NCBI GenBank assembly: GCA_016764115.1
Contig: JAESSM010000240.1
Span: forward strand, 1-8,603
DNA: 8,603 nt
Reading direction: 5' to 3'
Origin: Bacteroidia bacterium
Lineage (GTDB): Bacteria; Bacteroidota; Bacteroidia; JAESSM01; NORP286
Positions within the stretch are counted from its first letter, which is position 1. Each line of letters opens with the position of its first letter. The notes under the pieces are model-generated. The model did no database searches. It was given only the letters and a program-made list of their open reading frames with translations, and had not been told where the DNA came from. A program made the translations under genes and the position numbers. Shown here in pieces: positions 6,136-8,603 of this stretch.

Positions 6136-7431
6136 TTACTTCAACAACCCCTCCGTATTCAGAAATCTTAAGCCAACTAATTCATCATATTCACTGCCCC
6201 ATTTTCTGTGGTAAACATAAATGGCGTAGGTATTTCCTGTGTCATAATAACTTCCTTCAATTACTGAGCTATCTCCTTTCTTTTCGTTATTCTTTACAAA
6301 AATGTATTCGTAATTATAGAACCCTTGCTTTAAATATTGAGTTGTTTCGTAGTAAGAATTGTCTTTATTATAAACAAGCATGTTCTCATTTGATAGGTTC
6401 CAGTTTGAAAATCCGCCTACCAGGTAAAAGTTTCCGTCTTTTTTCGGTTCATGATAATGTAATTTAAAATGAATTTTGGCATAATCAGCTTCAATGTGAT
6501 CATTAAAACCTTCCTGAATCTTGATCACAAACTTCCCATCATAGTCGCTATATACGGATTTTAGAAGTTTTCCCCACCGTTCTTCATCTTCATTTAAGTA
6601 AACATGATTTACCTTATCTTCAATGGTAATTAATTTGGTGAATTTTGTCAAAAAGCGAAGACTCCTAAAATCTACCCAGCGATATTGATTCCCAGCAATA
6701 AACTCATTTCTTCTGTCAAGGTCATAATAGATTTGTCCCTCATGGATAATAGTTGGCATTAAGTTGGTAACCACATTGTCTATTCTATTATTTTGGGTAA
6801 TAACTACTCTCAGATCTGCATTTGGGTTATCAATCGGATAATTTTTGTGATTGACCTCAAAATCTAATTCATGTCCTTTGGGTCTGTCTTTAGAAAAAAA
6901 TGTTCTATTAATTCTTGCAGTAACCCCAACTTTGGTTTGTATAATCCTGAATCTATGCATCAACACAATATTTTCAGGATCGAAATCCTGAAATACTTTT
7001 ATTACATAGTTGCCTGAAATTTTTGGCTGCAAATTATCGGAGGGAAATTCCAGTTGATAATGTGTAAATGATTGTAGCGTATTAAAGGAGAATTGATAAT
7101 CAGTTAACTGCTCATCCATGTAACCGTTAATATATTGATGATCCATGATGTCGGATTCTTTCCAATCATAACTACAATGGATAATTGTATAAGAGTAGTC
7201 TTTAATATCCCCATCAAGGTCATCAAATTTCAGAATGAGTTTATCTTCTGATCGAAGTTCAATTACTGGTTCCAGATCCTCATAGGGAGTTTTGTAAAGA
7301 AGAACAGTCTTAATATTTTCTTTGTATGATTTGCTTGCAAAAGGTTCGTAATATTTATCATAATAATCTGCTTCCTGAGAATGGATGCAAATTGGGAGGG
7401 TGATTAATGCGAGTACGTGGAGGAGTCTCAT
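6136..7431 (-). CDS. Type IX secretion system Plug-type protein (DUF5103)
   Basis: This 431-residue protein has a signal peptide (residues 1-19, 'LLHVLALITLPICIHSQ'). The DUF5103 family pattern then follows: 'IELRSEDKLILKFDDLDGD' (57-75), 'YSYTIIHCSYDWKESDI' (79-95), 'SFNTLQSFTHYQLEFPSDN' (115-133), 'SGNYVIKVFQD' (139-149) and 'ITQNNRIDN' (211-219). 'VDFRSLRFL' is at 253-261. The C-terminal part (about 318-410) contains 'FYLVGGFSNWN', resembling the E-set/CBM48-type fold. In Flavobacterium johnsoniae the DUF5103 Plug protein binds the SprA translocon on its periplasmic side and closes the empty channel. Length and domain layout are normal here, so the same role is likely. The gene is convergent with the TPR gene and divergent from nqrA. 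The ATG at 7431 is chosen because the signal peptide starts there; no full TAnnTTTG box precedes it. Confidence 0.88.
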   Translation of the reverse strand: MRLLHVLALITLPICIHSQEADYYDKYYEPFASKSYKENIKTVLLYKTPYEDLEPVIELRSEDKLILKFDDLDGDIKDYSYTIIHCSYDWKESDIMDHQYINGYMDEQLTDYQFSFNTLQSFTHYQLEFPSDNLQPKISGNYVIKVFQDFDPENIVLMHRFRIIQTKVGVTARINRTFFSKDRPKGHELDFEVNHKNYPIDNPNADLRVVITQNNRIDNVVTNLMPTIIHEGQIYYDLDRRNEFIAGNQYRWVDFRSLRFLTKFTKLITIEDKVNHVYLNEDEERWGKLLKSVYSDYDGKFVIKIQEGFNDHIEADYAKIHFKLHYHEPKKDGNFYLVGGFSNWNLSNENMLVYNKDNSYYETTQYLKQGFYNYEYIFVKNNEKKGDSSVIEGSYYDTGNTYAIYVYHRKWGSEYDELVGLRFLNTEGLLK

Positions 7432-7462
7432 TCTTCAATATGTAACTACAAAAAGCATGATA

Positions 7463-7477
7463 TCTTACAAAGTAAGA
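7463..7477. promoter_or_regulatory. Perfect palindrome TCTTAC-AAA-GTAAGA in the divergent region
   Basis: Six-base arms flank a three-base centre, located 32 bases upstream of the Plug start and about 50 bases upstream of the nqrA -7 box. It covers the best minus-strand -7-like sequence, a placement that would suit an operator. In AT-rich DNA such a palindrome can arise by chance and no regulator is known from this window. Confidence 0.3.
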
Positions 7478-7527
7478 AACAAAGAAACTAAAATCTTAAA
7501 AATCTGGCATTTTTTCAAACAAATAAT

Positions 7528-7535
7528 TACCTTTG
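7528..7535 (+). promoter_or_regulatory. -7 box of the nqrA promoter
   Basis: TACCTTTG matches TAnnTTTG exactly, in the context TTACCTTTGCGCTC that is typical of Bacteroidota promoters. Transcription would start at about 7541, giving a leader of roughly 27 bases before the ATG. No clear TTG -33 box is seen at the usual spacing. Confidence 0.55.
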
Positions 7536-7567
7536 CGCTCTATTTCAGGAAGGTACAAATTTACATC

Positions 7568-8603
7568 ATGTCAAAAACAATAAATCTTACCAAAGGCTTT
7601 GATATTAAATTAGTTGGAAAAGCTGATAAAAGTATTGAAGATTACTCTTCTGAAACATATGTTGTAAAGCCTGTAATCGACTATCTGGGAATAAGGCCTA
7701 AAATTTGTGTGGAGGTAGGTGATGAGGTAAAAGCCGGAAGTCCTTTAGTTTTTAATAAAGATAATGAAAGAGTAATAATTGCTTCTCCTGTAAGCGGTGA
7801 AATAGTAGAGGTTGTTAGGGGACATAGAAGATCGCTGGATGAAGTTAGAGTATTAGCAGATAAAAAGAATGAGTACGAAGATTTTGGAAAGGGAGATCCC
7901 TCTTCAATGAATAGAGATGAGGTTATTGTTAAAATATGCAAAAGCGGTGTTTTTGCAGGCATGATGCAAAGGCCATTTGCAATTGTTGCAAACCCTGATG
8001 ATACTCCTAAAGCTATTTTTATTTCATGTTTTGATACTTTCCCATTAGCAGCAGATCTTAACTTTGTTGTAGAAGAAGAGAAAGAAGCGTTTCAAACCGG
8101 AATAACTGCTTTAACAAAATTAACCGAAGGAACAGTTCATTTAAATATTAATGGTAAAGGAGAAACTTCTTCAGTATTTCAAAATGCAGAAGGAGTACAG
8201 GTCAATAAATTTTTCGGAAAACATCCTGCAGGTTGCATCGGAATACAAATTCATCATCTTGACCCAATCAATAAAGGAGAAGTTGCCTGGTATATGAATC
8301 CTCAGGATGTGATTACCATTGGTAAATTATTCCTTGAAGGAAAATACATTCCACAAAGGGTAATTGCCTTAACAGGGCAGTCTGTTAATAAGAGACAATA
8401 CTATAGAACCCTTGCTGGTGCTTGTATTGATAAGTTAGTTGAGAATAATGTAGAAGAAGGTAATCTTAGATATATTACTGGAAATGTCCTTACCGGAAAA
8501 CAAATAAGTGAAAAAGGATACTTAGGATATTTTGATAATCAGATAACAGTAATACCTGAAGGTGATCAGGCCGAATTTATGGGATGGATCATGCCTAGCT
8601 ATG
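7568..8603 (+). CDS. nqrA: Na+-translocating NADH:quinone reductase subunit A (5' part, cut by window end)
   Basis: The frame opens at ATG 7568 and runs without a stop for 345 codons to the window edge. NqrA is usually about 450 residues, so about 100 are missing. The N-terminus 'MSKTINLTKGFDIKLVGKA' is typical. A barrel-sandwich (biotinyl/lipoyl-like) segment 'VGDEVKAGSPLVF...ASPVSGEIVEVVRG' spans residues 50-85. Further family stretches are 'SGVFAGMMQRPFA', 'CFDTFPLAADLNFVV', 'KHPAGCIGIQIHHLDPIN', 'ITGNVLTGKQ' and, at the end, 'FMGWIMPSYG'. NqrA is the cytoplasm-facing peripheral subunit of the six-subunit Nqr complex, which oxidises NADH, reduces ubiquinone or menaquinone and exports Na+; nqrB-F normally follow in the same operon, beyond this window. 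The Na+ pump fits a marine or salt-adapted lifestyle, though Nqr is also widespread in non-marine Bacteroidota. Confidence 0.96.
   Translation, partial: MSKTINLTKGFDIKLVGKADKSIEDYSSETYVVKPVIDYLGIRPKICVEVGDEVKAGSPLVFNKDNERVIIASPVSGEIVEVVRGHRRSLDEVRVLADKKNEYEDFGKGDPSSMNRDEVIVKICKSGVFAGMMQRPFAIVANPDDTPKAIFISCFDTFPLAADLNFVVEEEKEAFQTGITALTKLTEGTVHLNINGKGETSSVFQNAEGVQVNKFFGKHPAGCIGIQIHHLDPINKGEVAWYMNPQDVITIGKLFLEGKYIPQRVIALTGQSVNKRQYYRTLAGACIDKLVENNVEEGNLRYITGNVLTGKQISEKGYLGYFDNQITVIPEGDQAEFMGWIMPSY

Larger units (their letters stand above)
7432..7567. other. Divergent intergenic region between Plug and nqrA, 136 bases
   Basis: This gap must carry promoters for both genes. The nqrA side has an exact -7 box. 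On the Plug side the closest match is TTACTTTG (minus strand, 7468-7475), which overlaps the palindrome listed separately. No small ORF or RNA gene is seen. Confidence 0.5.

Noticed and set aside
7681..7962. A 93-codon minus-strand frame rich in Ser/Thr/Leu
   Set aside because: It lies antisense to nqrA, whose family identity is certain in this stretch.

Overview
The window looks like Bacteroidota chromosome, probably a gliding or marine member of the Cytophagales/Flavobacteriales type. It is AT-rich and contains a SprB-repeat protein ending in a type IX secretion system (T9SS) sorting domain. It also contains a PorG-like (DUF6089) barrel, a DUF5103 'Plug' protein, a DUF3127 protein, the start of nqrA, and promoter boxes of the Bacteroidota form TAnnTTTG. 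No tRNA, rRNA, CRISPR array, transposase or phage gene was seen.

Layout. Bases 1-1212 (+) hold the C-terminal part of a large secreted adhesin-like protein, with four SprB-type repeats and a T9SS type A C-terminal domain; its start lies upstream of the window. A REP-like inverted repeat (1223-1312) follows. A convergent DUF3127 gene (1342-1686, -) comes next. It is divergent from a PorG-like outer-membrane barrel gene (1839-2843, +). A 37-base gap leads to a 1063-residue TPR membrane protein (2880-6071, +). The DUF5103/Plug gene (6136-7431, -) is convergent with it. A 136-base divergent promoter region separates Plug from nqrA (7568 to the window end, +), which is cut by the window edge. No gene-free stretch exceeds 300 bases.

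How the genes relate. Three of the six genes belong to the T9SS world by family: one exported substrate, one barrel of the PorG family, and one translocon-gating Plug. Their orientations differ, so they are not one operon. nqrA begins the Na+-translocating NADH:quinone reductase operon and is unrelated in function to its neighbours.

The most unusual object is the 1063-residue protein. It is a head-to-tail in-frame fusion of two full copies of one architecture: signal sequence, about eight TPRs, coiled coil, three-helix membrane module. The second copy keeps its own signal-peptide-like segment exactly at the junction. The membrane modules are 48/55 identical in protein over their core, yet share only 17/55 codons, so the duplication is old and the membrane part is strongly constrained. 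No kinase, cyclase or DNA-binding domain is present, and its role is unknown.
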